From assembly GCF_016863475.1 (NCBI RefSeq), contig NZ_BOOY01000036.1, positions 289,165 to 353,164 on the forward strand: a stretch of DNA of 64,000 nucleotides, given 5' to 3'. Origin of the DNA: Spirilliplanes yamanashiensis. GTDB lineage: Bacteria > Actinomycetota > Actinomycetes > Mycobacteriales > Micromonosporaceae. Both the position numbers and the translations under genes were made by a program. Positions within the stretch are counted from its first letter, which is position 1; the number at the start of each line of letters is the position of its first letter. Below are positions 8,633 to 17,142 of this stretch, one piece after another. A model generated the notes under the pieces. The model worked only from the letters and a program-made list of their open reading frames with translations. It was not told the origin of the DNA and searched no databases.

Positions 8633-10795
8633 TCAGTCCACGATCCAGTCCGGCGGCGGCGTGAACTTCACCTTCGGCGCGTCCTTGAGCGCGTCGCGCA
8701 GCGTCTCGGCCACCAGCGTCTTCTGCTTGGTGGCGTTGCCGCTGCCGACGGCGTGCCGCGGGTTGTCCGGGTCGGCGATGAACGCCGCCGCGGCCAGCTG
8801 CGGGGTGTAGCCGGCGAACCAGGCGGCCTGGTTGCTGTCGGTGGTGCCGGACTTGCCGGCGACCGGCCGCTTCATGATCGCGTGGACCATCGGCGAGGTC
8901 TCCCAGCCGCCGCAGGCGCCGGCGGCGGCGCCGTAGCCGGTGACGCAGCGCGCGGCGTCGGTGGCGGCCCGCGCCACGGCGGGCAGCAGCGCCTGCCGGC
9001 AGCGCACGCCGGCGACGGGGACGCCGTTGAACATGGCGTCCTCGCCGGTCGGCGTCTTGATGAACTGCACCGGGTTGGGCGTGCAGTACTTGCCGTCGGC
9101 GGCCAGGGTGGCGAACACGTTGGCCATCTCCAGCGGCGTGGCGTCGCTGACGCCCAGGGTGAACGCGCCCCAGCCGCTGGCGTTGGCCGGCGACGCCATC
9201 CGCTGGTCGACCTCGGTGCGCCACTGCAGGCCGAGCCGCTCGGCCATCTTCACGGCCCGCTGCGCGCCGACCTTCTGCTCCAGCTGCACGAAGTACGTGT
9301 TGACGCTCTTGCCGAAGCCGGACCACATGGTCTGCCGGCCGGTCATCGACGCGCTGGCGTTCTTCGGGCACCAGTAGGTGCCGCACGCGGCCGGGCCGGG
9401 CGAGGTGATGTACTTCGACTTGAACCGGGGCGGGGAGTTGAACGCCGTCGACAGCGGCATGCCCTGGTCGAGCGCGGCCAGCATGGTGAAGATCTTGAAC
9501 GTGGAGCCGGCCTGGTAGCCGGGCATGTCGCCGCCGCCGAGCAGCGGGTTCACGGTGTTCGGGTAGTTGCCCTTGAACTTCTTGCGCTTCGCCGGGTCGC
9601 TGTGCTTGCCGTTGCCGGACTGGTCCAGCGAGTACGTCCGGTTGACCGCCATCGCCTTGACCCGGCCGGTGCCGGGCTGGATGACGACCTGGCCGAGGGC
9701 GTACCGGCTGTTCTTCTTCTCCTTCTCCAGCACGTGCTTCTGGGCGGCGGCCTGGACGCGCGGGTCGAGCGAGGTGGTGATGCGGTAGCCGCCGCGGCGC
9801 AGGTTGTCGAGCCGCTCGCGGCTGTTGGCGCCGAACGCGGGCTGCTGCAGCCACCACGACTTGAAGAAGTCGCAGAAGAACGCCCAGTGGTTGCGCGACT
9901 CGGGCACGGACACGCAGTCGTTGCGCGGGGTGGTGAGCTTGAGCCGGATCGGCTGCTCCTTGGCCTCGGCGGCCTCCGCGGCGGTGATCGAGCCCAGCGT
10001 GCGCATCCGGTCGATGACGTAGTTGCGCCGGTCGGTGGCGGCGGTGCGGTCCTTGCTGGCCGGGTCGTACGCCGACGGGGCCTTGACCAGGCCGGCGAGG
10101 GTGGCGGCCTCGACGAGGGTGAGCTGCTTGGGCGCCTTGGAGAAGAACACCTGCGAGGCGGCGAAGATGCCGTACGCGCGGTGGCCGAAGTACGCCGAGT
10201 TGAGGTAGCGCTCCAGGATCTCGTCCTTGGAGATCTGCTTCTCCAGCTCGATGGCGAGCCGCATCTCGCGCAGCTTGCGCGCGGTGGTCTGCTCGGTGGC
10301 GCGCAGCGCGTCGGTGGGGGTCTGGGCGCCGTCGCGCAGCGCCATCCGCACGTACTGCATGGTCAGCGTCGAGGCGCCCTGGGAGACGCCGCCGGCCTGC
10401 TGGTTGGCGACGAACGCGCGGGCGACGCCCTTGACGTCGACGCCGTTGTGGTCGTAGAACCGCGAGTCCTCGCTGGCGACGATGGCCTGCTTGACGTAGG
10501 GCGACATGTCGGCGAGCGCGGTCGGCTTGCGGTGCTCCTCGTAGAACGTGGTGAGCAGCGTCTTGCCGTCGTTGGCGTACACGTAGGTCGTCTGGGCGTT
10601 CGGGGCGACCTGCAGCTCCTCGGGCAGTTCCTGGAGGAGCCCGGCGCCGGACTTCGCGCCGAGGCCGGCGACGGCGGCGAGCGGGTACGCCAGCCCCGCC
10701 ACCACCACCCCGGCGATGAGCCCCGCCCGAAGCAGGGGTGAGATCCGTCCCACGGCTGTCAGGCTGCGCTTGATCACCCCCCCAAGGTAGGACAA
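8633..10795 (-). CDS. Class A penicillin-binding protein (transglycosylase/transpeptidase)
   Basis: This 720-residue bifunctional cell-wall synthase has a short cytoplasmic tail, one transmembrane helix (about residues 22-45), a GT51 transglycosylase domain and a penicillin-binding transpeptidase domain. The transglycosylase domain has E-D-S-R-F-Y-D-H-N-G-V-D and Q-G-A-S-T-L-T-M-Q-Y. The transpeptidase domain has S-x-x-K in G-S-T-F-K, S-V-N, and K-S-G-T-T-D-S. The gene lies inside the cobalamin locus but on the opposite strand and is unrelated to it. The start is uncertain: TTG at 10795 or GTG at 10777 (six codons later). Neither has a well-spaced ribosome-binding site. Confidence 0.94.
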   Translation of the reverse strand: MSYLGGVIKRSLTAVGRISPLLRAGLIAGVVVAGLAYPLAAVAGLGAKSGAGLLQELPEELQVAPNAQTTYVYANDGKTLLTTFYEEHRKPTALADMSPYVKQAIVASEDSRFYDHNGVDVKGVARAFVANQQAGGVSQGASTLTMQYVRMALRDGAQTPTDALRATEQTTARKLREMRLAIELEKQISKDEILERYLNSAYFGHRAYGIFAASQVFFSKAPKQLTLVEAATLAGLVKAPSAYDPASKDRTAATDRRNYVIDRMRTLGSITAAEAAEAKEQPIRLKLTTPRNDCVSVPESRNHWAFFCDFFKSWWLQQPAFGANSRERLDNLRRGGYRITTSLDPRVQAAAQKHVLEKEKKNSRYALGQVVIQPGTGRVKAMAVNRTYSLDQSGNGKHSDPAKRKKFKGNYPNTVNPLLGGGDMPGYQAGSTFKIFTMLAALDQGMPLSTAFNSPPRFKSKYITSPGPAACGTYWCPKNASASMTGRQTMWSGFGKSVNTYFVQLEQKVGAQRAVKMAERLGLQWRTEVDQRMASPANASGWGAFTLGVSDATPLEMANVFATLAADGKYCTPNPVQFIKTPTGEDAMFNGVPVAGVRCRQALLPAVARAATDAARCVTGYGAAAGACGGWETSPMVHAIMKRPVAGKSGTTDSNQAAWFAGYTPQLAAAAFIADPDNPRHAVGSGNATKQKTLVAETLRDALKDAPKVKFTPPPDWIVD

Positions 10796-10942
10796 AAAGG
10801 TTCATGTCCGGATGGAAGTTCGGAACTGTGAATCACATCGTGGCGACCCCGCGCCGCGCGCCCGCGGCGGTCGCGCATGCTGGTCGGCGAAACCACCCGC
10901 GGGCGTGACACCCGGCCGGGATCTTGCGCGGGAGGAGCCACG

Positions 10943-11977
10943 GTGACGGAGCCGGACCTGGACCACCACGGCGACGCCGAGGTCGGCGCCGGGCTCGTCG
11001 ACCTGGCCGTCAACGTGCGGTCCGCGCCGCTGCCCGACTGGCTCGCGAAGCCGGTCGCCGCGTCGCTCGCCGACCTCGCCGCCTACCCCGACTCCCGCGC
11101 CGCCACCGAGGCCGTCGCCGCCCGGCACGGCCGCCCGGCCGCCGAGGTGCTGCTCACCGCCGGGGCCGCGCAGGGGTTCGTGCTGCTCGCCCAGGCGCTG
11201 CGCGGCGTGCGCCGCCCCGTCGTCGTGCACCCGCAGTTCACCGAGCCGGAGGCCGCCCTGCGGCACGCCGGGCACACCGTCGAGCGGGTGCTGCTGCCGC
11301 CGCCGTTCACCCTCGACCCCGCCCTCGTGCCCGCCGACGCCGACCTGGTGTTCGTCGGCAACCCCACCAACCCCACGTCGGTGCTGCACCCGGCCGGCAC
11401 GCTCGCCGCGCTGGCCCGGCCCGGCCGGGTGCTGGTCGTCGACGAGGCGTTCGCCGACACCGTCCCCGGCGAGCCCGAGTCCCTCGCCGCACGCCGCGAC
11501 CTGCCCGGCGTCGTCGTGCTGCGCAGCCTCACCAAGACCTGGGCGCTGGCCGGCCTGCGCATCGGCTACCTGCTCGGCCCGCGCGACCTGGTGCGCACGC
11601 TGGCCGCCGTCCAGCCGCTGTGGCCCGTCTCCACCCCGGCGCTGGCCGCCGCCACCGCCTGCGCCGCGCCCGCCGCGGTCGCCGAGGAGCACGCCATCGC
11701 CACCCGGCTCGCCGCCGACCGCGCCCACCTCGTCGCCGCGCTGCGGGCCGTGCCGGGCGTCACGGTGCCCGGCGAGCCGGCCTCATCGTTCGTCGCGCTG
11801 CGCGTCGCCGGCGCGGCGGCCGTGCGCCTCGCCCTGCGGGAGCGGGGGTACGCGGTGCGCCGCGGCGACACGTTCCCGGGTCTGGGCCCCGACTGGCTGC
11901 GCGTCGCGGTGCGGGACACTGCCACCACGGACGCGTTCATCGCCGTCCTGACCGACGTGCTGAAGGAGAATCAGTGA
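10943..11977 (+). CDS. cobC: CobC-like PLP aminotransferase/decarboxylase of the cobalamin operon
   Basis: This 344-residue fold-type I PLP enzyme is closest to histidinol-phosphate aminotransferases and to L-threonine-O-3-phosphate decarboxylase (CobD of Salmonella, CobC of actinobacteria). The decarboxylase supplies (R)-1-amino-2-propanol phosphate for the corrin side chain. Visible are the N-P-T-N-P-T substrate/cofactor loop, V-D-E-A-F-A-D, and the PLP lysine in S-L-T-K-T-W. GTG 10943 is preferred over an upstream in-frame ATG because G-G-G-A-G-G-A-G sits at 10931-10938. It is the first gene of the operon with cobT (GTGA overlap). The role is inferred mainly from this context, since sequence alone does not separate it from HisC. 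Confidence 0.85.
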   Translation: MTEPDLDHHGDAEVGAGLVDLAVNVRSAPLPDWLAKPVAASLADLAAYPDSRAATEAVAARHGRPAAEVLLTAGAAQGFVLLAQALRGVRRPVVVHPQFTEPEAALRHAGHTVERVLLPPPFTLDPALVPADADLVFVGNPTNPTSVLHPAGTLAALARPGRVLVVDEAFADTVPGEPESLAARRDLPGVVVLRSLTKTWALAGLRIGYLLGPRDLVRTLAAVQPLWPVSTPALAAATACAAPAAVAEEHAIATRLAADRAHLVAALRAVPGVTVPGEPASSFVALRVAGAAAVRLALRERGYAVRRGDTFPGLGPDWLRVAVRDTATTDAFIAVLTDVLKENQ

Positions 11978-13038
11978 CGACGACAACGCTCGACGCCACG
12001 CTGGCCGCCATCCGGCCGCCCGACGCCGACGCGATGGCCGCCGCCCGCGAGCTGCAGGCCCGGCTGACCAAGCCGGCGGGCTCGCTGGGCGCCCTCGAGG
12101 AGCTGTCGGTACGCCTCGCCGGGCTGGCCGGCACGTGCCCGCCGCCGCTGCCCGAGCCAGCCGCCGTCGCCGTGTTCGCCGGCGACCACGGGGTGCACGC
12201 CCAGGGCGTCAGCCCGTGGCCGCAGGAGGTCACCGCGCAGATGGTCGGCAACTTCCTGGCCGGCGGCGCGGTCATCAACGCGTTCGCCCGGCAGGCCGGC
12301 GCGTCGGTCACCGTGGTGGACGTCGGCGTCGCCGCGCCGGTCGGCGGCCCCGCGCCCGCGTTCGTCGACGCGAAGGTGCGCGCCGGCACCCGCGACCTGG
12401 CGGTCGAGCCCGCGCTCACCCGCGCCGAGGCCGTCGCCGCCGTCGAGACCGGTATCCGGGTCGCGGGCGAGCTCGTCGACGGCGGGGCGCGGATCCTGCT
12501 CACCGGCGACATGGGCATCGCCAACACCACCCCCGCCGCCGCCCTGATCGCCGCGTTCACCGGCGCGGCCGCCGCCGACGTGACCGGCCGCGGCACCGGC
12601 ATCGACGACGCCACCCACGCCCACAAGACGGCCGTGGTCGCCGGGGCGCTGGCCCGCCACGCGCCCGACCCGGCCGACCCGGTCGGGGTGCTGGCCGCCG
12701 TGGGCGGGCTGGAGCACGCCGCCCTCGCCGGGTTCCTGCTCGGCGCCGCCGCCCGCCGGGTGCCCGTCGTCGTCGACGGCGTCATCGCCGCCAGCGCCGC
12801 GCTGGCCGCCGCCGCCCTCGCCCCGGACGCGGTCGCCGCCATGGTCGCCGGGCACCGCTCCGCCGAGCCCGGCGCCACCGTCGCGCTCGCGCACCTCGGC
12901 CTCGACCCGCTGCTCGACCTGGGGATGCGCCTCGGCGAGGGCACCGGCGCCGCGCTGGCCCTGCCCGTCGTGGCGGCGGCCGTGCGGGTGCTGCACGAGG
13001 TCGCCACGTTCGACGCCGCGGGGGTCAGCGAGAAGTGA
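11974..13038 (+). CDS. cobT: Nicotinate-nucleotide--dimethylbenzimidazole phosphoribosyltransferase CobT
   Basis: This 354-residue enzyme activates the lower ligand base of cobalamin by transferring phosphoribose from nicotinate mononucleotide. The N-terminal L-T-K-P-x-G-S-L-G-x-L-E motif is typical. Next come F-A-G-D-H-G-V-H (binding loop), G-D-M-G-I-A-N-T-T-P-A-A, and the G-R-G-T-G-I-D-D segment. The catalytic Glu is expected in the late H-x-S-A-E-P-G region. The GTG start overlaps the previous stop and has AAGGAGA six bases upstream. It overlaps the next gene by 4 bp. Length and motif order are normal. Confidence 0.96.
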   Translation: MTTTTLDATLAAIRPPDADAMAAARELQARLTKPAGSLGALEELSVRLAGLAGTCPPPLPEPAAVAVFAGDHGVHAQGVSPWPQEVTAQMVGNFLAGGAVINAFARQAGASVTVVDVGVAAPVGGPAPAFVDAKVRAGTRDLAVEPALTRAEAVAAVETGIRVAGELVDGGARILLTGDMGIANTTPAAALIAAFTGAAAADVTGRGTGIDDATHAHKTAVVAGALARHAPDPADPVGVLAAVGGLEHAALAGFLLGAAARRVPVVVDGVIAASAALAAAALAPDAVAAMVAGHRSAEPGATVALAHLGLDPLLDLGMRLGEGTGAALALPVVAAAVRVLHEVATFDAAGVSEK

Positions 13039-14264
13039 GCATGTACCCGCTGGGCCTGCGCCTCGACGGCCGCCGCGTGCTCGTCGTCGGCGGCGGCGCG
13101 GTCGCCAGCCGCCGGGTGCCCGCCCTGCTCGCCGCGGGCGCCGACGTGCTGCTGGTCTCGCCCGAGCTCACCCCCGCCCTGCAGTCGCACGCCGACGCCG
13201 GCCGCATCCGCTGGGAGCCGCGCCGCTTCCGGCCGGCGGACGTGGACGGCTGCTGGCTGGTGCAGACCGCCGTCGACGACCCGGCCGCCGCCGCCGAGGT
13301 GACCGCCGCCGCGGAGGAGCGCCGGGTGTTCTGCGTGCGCGCCGACGACCGGGACGCGGCCACCGCCTGGACGCCGGCCGTCACCCGGCACGGCGCCGTC
13401 ACCGCGGCCGTGCTCGGCGGCGGCGACCCCCGGCTCGCGGCGGCCGTGCGCGACGCCGTCGCCGACGGCCTCGCCTCCGGCGCCCTGCTGCCCGAGACGG
13501 TCCCCGGGCACGCCCTGCGCGGGCGGGTCGCCCTCGTCGGCGGCGGCCCCGGCGACCCCGAGCTGATCACCGTCAAGGGGCGGCGGCTGCTCGGCCTCGC
13601 CGACGTGGTCGTCGCCGACCGGCTGGTGCCCGGCCTGCTGCTCGACGAGCTGCGGCCCGAGGTGGAGCTGGTCGACGCCGCGAAGATCCCGTACGGGCCG
13701 GCCCGCGCCCAGGAGGAGATCAACCGCATCATCGTCGACCGTGCCCTGGCCGGCGCGTTCGTGGTGCGGCTCAAGGGCGGCGACCCGTACGTCTTCGGCC
13801 GCGGCGGCGAGGAGCTGATCGCGTGCGCCGCCGCCGGCGTGCCGGTCGACGTGGTGCCCGGCGTGACCAGCTCGATCGCCGCGCCCGCCCTGGCCGGCAT
13901 CCCGGTCACCCACCGCGGCGTCGCGCACGAGTTCACCGTCGTGTCCGGGCACATCCCGCCGGACGACCCGGCGTCGCTGGTCGACTGGCCGGCGCTGGCC
14001 CGGATGCGCGGCACCCTGGTGATCCTCATGGGCCTGAAGAACCTTCCCGCGATCGCGGCGACGCTGCTCGACCACGGCCGCGGGCCCGCCACCCCGGCCG
14101 CGATCGTGCAGGAGGCCAGCACCGGCGCCCAGCGGGTGCTGCGCAGCACGCTCGGCGCCGTCACGGAGGCCGCGCTGGCGTTCCGGCCGCCGGCCGTCGT
14201 GGTCATCGGCGAGGTCGTCGGGGTGCTGGAGAAAAAACCCGGGGAGGATGTCGAGGAGCCCTGA
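13035..14264 (+). CDS. cobA: Siroheme synthase-type fusion: precorrin-2 dehydrogenase domain plus uroporphyrinogen-III C-methyltransferase
   Basis: This 409-residue two-domain protein starts with a Met8/CysG-N-like NAD domain (residues 1-145; G-G-G-A-V-A-S-R-R near the start). It continues with a SUMT methyltransferase (residues about 155-409; V-G-G-G-P-G-D-P-E-L-I-T, K-G-G-D-P-Y-V-F-G-R-G-G-E-E). The methyltransferase makes precorrin-2 from uroporphyrinogen III, the branch point to cobalamin and sirohaem. The N-terminal domain would oxidise and perhaps ferrochelate. GTG 13035 overlaps the cobT stop; ATG 13041 in the same frame is an equally possible start. It ends the cob operon. Confidence 0.93.
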   Translation: MSMYPLGLRLDGRRVLVVGGGAVASRRVPALLAAGADVLLVSPELTPALQSHADAGRIRWEPRRFRPADVDGCWLVQTAVDDPAAAAEVTAAAEERRVFCVRADDRDAATAWTPAVTRHGAVTAAVLGGGDPRLAAAVRDAVADGLASGALLPETVPGHALRGRVALVGGGPGDPELITVKGRRLLGLADVVVADRLVPGLLLDELRPEVELVDAAKIPYGPARAQEEINRIIVDRALAGAFVVRLKGGDPYVFGRGGEELIACAAAGVPVDVVPGVTSSIAAPALAGIPVTHRGVAHEFTVVSGHIPPDDPASLVDWPALARMRGTLVILMGLKNLPAIAATLLDHGRGPATPAAIVQEASTGAQRVLRSTLGAVTEAALAFRPPAVVVIGEVVGVLEKKPGEDVEEP

Positions 14265-14311
14265 CCCGGCTCCGATGTACCCGCGAGACCACGACGGAGA
14301 AGGAGCGGGAC

Positions 14312-14695
14312 ATGAAGTACATGATCATGATGAACACGTACGCCGGCGGCGACCCCATCGAGAGCTGGGCGCCGGAGGACCTCCGGGCGCACATCGGGTT
14401 CATGAACGACTTCAACGCCAAGCTGACGGCCAACGGCGAGTTCGTCGACGGCCAGGGCCTGACCATGCCGCCGCAGGCCAAGCTGGTGCGGGCCAACCCC
14501 GACGGCACGCCGAACACCGACGGCCCGTTCGCCGAGACCAAGGAGTTCCTGGTCGGCTTCTGGATCGTCGACGTGGAGAGCGAGCGGCGGGCGCTCGAAC
14601 TCGCCGCCGAGGTGTCCGCCGCGCCCGGCCCGCGCGGCGAGCCGCTGAACATGCCGATCGAGGTGCGCCCGATCGGGGAAGCGCCCGAGCTGTGA
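14312..14695 (+). CDS. DGPF/YCII-domain protein partnered with an ECF42 sigma factor
   Basis: This 127-residue YCII-fold (dimeric alpha-beta barrel) protein begins M-K-Y-M-I-M-M and carries the T-D-G-P-F-A-E-T-K-E motif that gives the DGPF name. Proteins of this group are almost always encoded beside ECF42 sigma factors and are likely their targets. The biochemical activity is unknown. Start ATG 14312 has an AAGGAG site. The stop overlaps the sigma factor start (GTGA), so the two are co-translated. Confidence 0.92.
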   Translation: MKYMIMMNTYAGGDPIESWAPEDLRAHIGFMNDFNAKLTANGEFVDGQGLTMPPQAKLVRANPDGTPNTDGPFAETKEFLVGFWIVDVESERRALELAAEVSAAPGPRGEPLNMPIEVRPIGEAPEL

Positions 14696-15888
14696 CGACG
14701 CCCGTCGAGGACCTGCTGCGGGATCTGTCGCCGCAGGTCCTCGGCGCCGTCGCCCGGCACTGGGGCGACTTCGCCGCCGCCGAGGACGCCACCCAGGAGG
14801 CGCTGCTCGCCGCCGCCGTGCAGTGGCCGCGGACCGGGGTGCCCGAGCAGCCCCGCGGCTGGCTCATCCGGGTCGCGTCCCGGCGGATGGCCGACCACCA
14901 CCGCGCCGAGGTCGCGCGCCGGCGCCGCGAGGAGGCCGCCGCCGTGCCCGACGTGGCGCCGGAGCCGGTCGCCGACGACGCCCTCGTGCTGCTGTTCCTC
15001 TGCTGCCACCCGGCGCTGACGCCGCCCACCGCGATCGCGCTGACCCTGCGCGCCGTCGGCGGCCTGAGCACCGCGGAGATCGCCCGGGCGTTCCTGCTGC
15101 CCGAGGCCACCATGGCGCAGCGGATCAGCCGGGCGAAGCAGAGCATCCGGGCCGCGGGGGCCCGGTTCACGATGCCCGGCCGGGACGCCTGGCCCGAGCG
15201 GCTGCGCTCCGTCCTGCACGTGCTCTACCTGATCTTCAACGAGGGGTACGCCAGCAGCGGCGGCCCCGAGCACCAGCGCGCCGAGCTGGCCGGCGAGGCG
15301 ATCCGGCTGACCCGCGCGCTGCACGGCCGGCTGCCCGCCGAGAGCGAGGTCGCCGGCCTGCTCGCCCTGATGCTGCTCACCGACGCCCGCCGCCCGGCCC
15401 GCACCGCGCCGGACGGGCGCATCGTGCCCCTCGACGAGCAGGACCGCGGCCGGTGGGACCGGGCATCCATCGAGGAGGGCACGGCGCTGGTCGAGCGGGC
15501 GCTGCGGCGCGGACCGGTCGGCCCGTACACGCTGCAGGCCGCCGTGGCCGCCCTGCACGACGAGGCCCCCACCGCCGCCGACACCGACTGGCCGCAGATC
15601 CTCGCCCTGTACGGGGTGCTGACCCGGATGACCGACAACCCGATGGTCGAGCTGAACCGGGCCGTCGCCGCCGCCATGGTGCACGGCCCGGCCGCCGGCC
15701 TGGCGCTGCTCGACGCCCTGGACGCCCGCCTGCCCGGCAACCACCGCCTGGCGGCCGCCCGCGCCCACCTGCACGAGATGGCGGGTGACCGGGCGGCGGC
15801 GCGGGAGCACTACCGCGCCGCCGCGGCCGCCACGGCCAGCCTGCCCGAGCGCGGCTACCTGCTGACCCGCGCCGCCCGCCTGGACTGA
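14692..15888 (+). CDS. ECF42-type RNA polymerase sigma factor with long C-terminal extension
   Basis: The product has 398 residues. Region 2 (about residues 10-75, with A-E-D-A-T-Q-E-A) and region 4 (about 105-165, L-S-T-A-E-I-A-R-A-F and A-Q-R-I-S-R-A-K) make a standard ECF core. They are followed by some 220 residues of helical repeat-like extension characteristic of the ECF42 group, which replaces a separate anti-sigma factor in control. The extension holds the conserved L-Y-L-I-F-N-E-G-Y and N-P-M-V-E-L-N-R-A-V-A segments. The coupled upstream DGPF gene fits the group. The GTG start overlaps the DGPF stop. No anti-sigma gene is adjacent. Confidence 0.93.
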   Translation: MTTPVEDLLRDLSPQVLGAVARHWGDFAAAEDATQEALLAAAVQWPRTGVPEQPRGWLIRVASRRMADHHRAEVARRRREEAAAVPDVAPEPVADDALVLLFLCCHPALTPPTAIALTLRAVGGLSTAEIARAFLLPEATMAQRISRAKQSIRAAGARFTMPGRDAWPERLRSVLHVLYLIFNEGYASSGGPEHQRAELAGEAIRLTRALHGRLPAESEVAGLLALMLLTDARRPARTAPDGRIVPLDEQDRGRWDRASIEEGTALVERALRRGPVGPYTLQAAVAALHDEAPTAADTDWPQILALYGVLTRMTDNPMVELNRAVAAAMVHGPAAGLALLDALDARLPGNHRLAAARAHLHEMAGDRAAAREHYRAAAAATASLPERGYLLTRAARLD

Positions 15889-16590
15889 TCAGCCGCCCAG
15901 CACGATGCCCGGCTGCGGGGGGAGCCGGTAGCGGCGGCCGTCCGGCAGGACGACGTGCACCTGCACCTCCCACGGGTCGGCGGCCTCGACGGGCACCACC
16001 ACCCCGTGCGGCGCGGGGCCCGCGGGCCGGCCGTCCACCGCGACGGTGCGCCCGGCCGGCGCCTGCGCCAGCACGAACACCCGCCCGTCGCGCTTGCGGA
16101 CCAGGTACATCCCGAGACCGGTGGGCGCGACCTCCGCGCACACGGCGTCGCCGGTCAGGCAGCCGCCGTCGTAGACGAGGTGGTCGCGCAGCAGCTCGTA
16201 GGGCCGCCCTCCGCGGGACACCCAGACCTCGGCCACCTTGCCGGACCGCCCCTCGCCCGGCGGCCGGTCCAGGGCGACGATCGACTCGTCGCCCGCCCGG
16301 CCCGCCGCGACGATGCGCTCCGCCGGCACCGGCGATCCCACCCCGGCCTCCAGCAGCTCCTGGTCGGCGGGGGCGAGCACGGAGGCCGGCCCCGGTGCCG
16401 GTGCGCCCCCGGGCCGCAGCGCCGCCGTCACGCCGCCGGCCACGGCCAGGACCGCGGCCACCGCGGCGACGGCCACCCGGCGCCGCCGCCGGGCGCGCGC
16501 CGCCGTCACCACCGTCCCGGCGAGGTCCGGCGGCAGGTCGCCCGGGCCGGCGGCCCGGTCCAGCAGCGCCCGCACGTCGTCGTCCCTCAT
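15889..16590 (-). CDS. Single-pass membrane protein coupled to an ECF sigma factor (candidate anti-sigma regulator)
   Basis: The product has 233 residues: about 45 cytoplasmic residues (start M-R-D-D-D-V-R-A-L-L-D-R), one transmembrane helix (V-A-V-A-A-V-A-A-V-L-A-V-A-G-G-V), and an extracytoplasmic domain of about 160 residues with three cysteines. Its ATG overlaps the stop of the upstream sigma factor gene (ATGA). Position and topology fit an anti-sigma or sensor partner. No HxxxCxxC zinc motif is present, so classical ZAS chemistry is unlikely. It ends directly against the ECF42 gene, stop to stop with no gap. Confidence 0.75.
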   Translation of the reverse strand: MRDDDVRALLDRAAGPGDLPPDLAGTVVTAARARRRRRVAVAAVAAVLAVAGGVTAALRPGGAPAPGPASVLAPADQELLEAGVGSPVPAERIVAAGRAGDESIVALDRPPGEGRSGKVAEVWVSRGGRPYELLRDHLVYDGGCLTGDAVCAEVAPTGLGMYLVRKRDGRVFVLAQAPAGRTVAVDGRPAGPAPHGVVVPVEAADPWEVQVHVVLPDGRRYRLPPQPGIVLGG

Positions 16591-17084
16591 CGGCCCGCCT
16601 CCTGCGCCGTCGCGGTGCCCACCGTCGCGCGCAGCCGGGCCAGCCCGCGCGACGCCTGACTCTTCACCGACCCGACCGAGCAGCCCAGCTCGGCCGCCGC
16701 CTCCTGCTCGGTGCAGCCCAGCCAGTAGCGCAGCACGACGACGGCGCGCATCCGGTCGGGCAGCGATCGCAGCGCCGCCAGCAGCACCTGCCGGTCGTCG
16801 GCCCGGCCCAGCTCGTCGCCCGGGACCGGCCGCTCGGGCACCCCGTCGACGCGGCGCCGGTGCCACGGCGAGCGCCACCGGCTGACCGCCCGGTTCGTCA
16901 GCGCCCGCCGCACGTACGCCTCGGGCTGCTGCTCGCGCAGCCGGTGCCAGCGCGGGTAGACCCGGATCAGCGTCTCCTGCAGCAGGTCCTCGGCCTCGCC
17001 GCGGTCGCCGCAGAGCAGCACGGCGTAGCGCAGCAGCCGCGGGCCGCTGTGCGCCACGAACGCGGTGAAGTCGTCCCCGCTCAT
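16587..17084 (-). CDS. SigE-family ECF RNA polymerase sigma factor
   Basis: The product has 165 residues with both core domains: region 2 (Y-A-V-L-L-C-G-D-R-G-E-A-E-D-L-L-Q-E-T) and region 4 (L-P-D-R-M-R-A-V-V-V-L-R-Y-W and S-V-G-S-V-K-S-Q-A-S-R-G). It should direct transcription of a small regulon, probably including its own operon with the downstream membrane protein. ATG 17084 is chosen because a GGGG purine run precedes it; an in-frame GTG at 17090 is an alternative. The 4-bp overlap with the next gene suggests a sigma/anti-sigma pair. Confidence 0.93.
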   Translation of the reverse strand: MSGDDFTAFVAHSGPRLLRYAVLLCGDRGEAEDLLQETLIRVYPRWHRLREQQPEAYVRRALTNRAVSRWRSPWHRRRVDGVPERPVPGDELGRADDRQVLLAALRSLPDRMRAVVVLRYWLGCTEQEAAAELGCSVGSVKSQASRGLARLRATVGTATAQEAGR

Positions 17085-17142
17085 CTGCACCCCATGCCCC
17101 TGGAACGCCGCGGGCGGGCCGGAGGTTGAGCGGGGACGGCCG

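Noticed and set aside
10796..10942. Cobalamin riboswitch before the cobC-cobT-cobA operon
   Set aside because: The 147-bp gap has GC-rich stretches and a ribosome-binding site but no recognisable B12 box.
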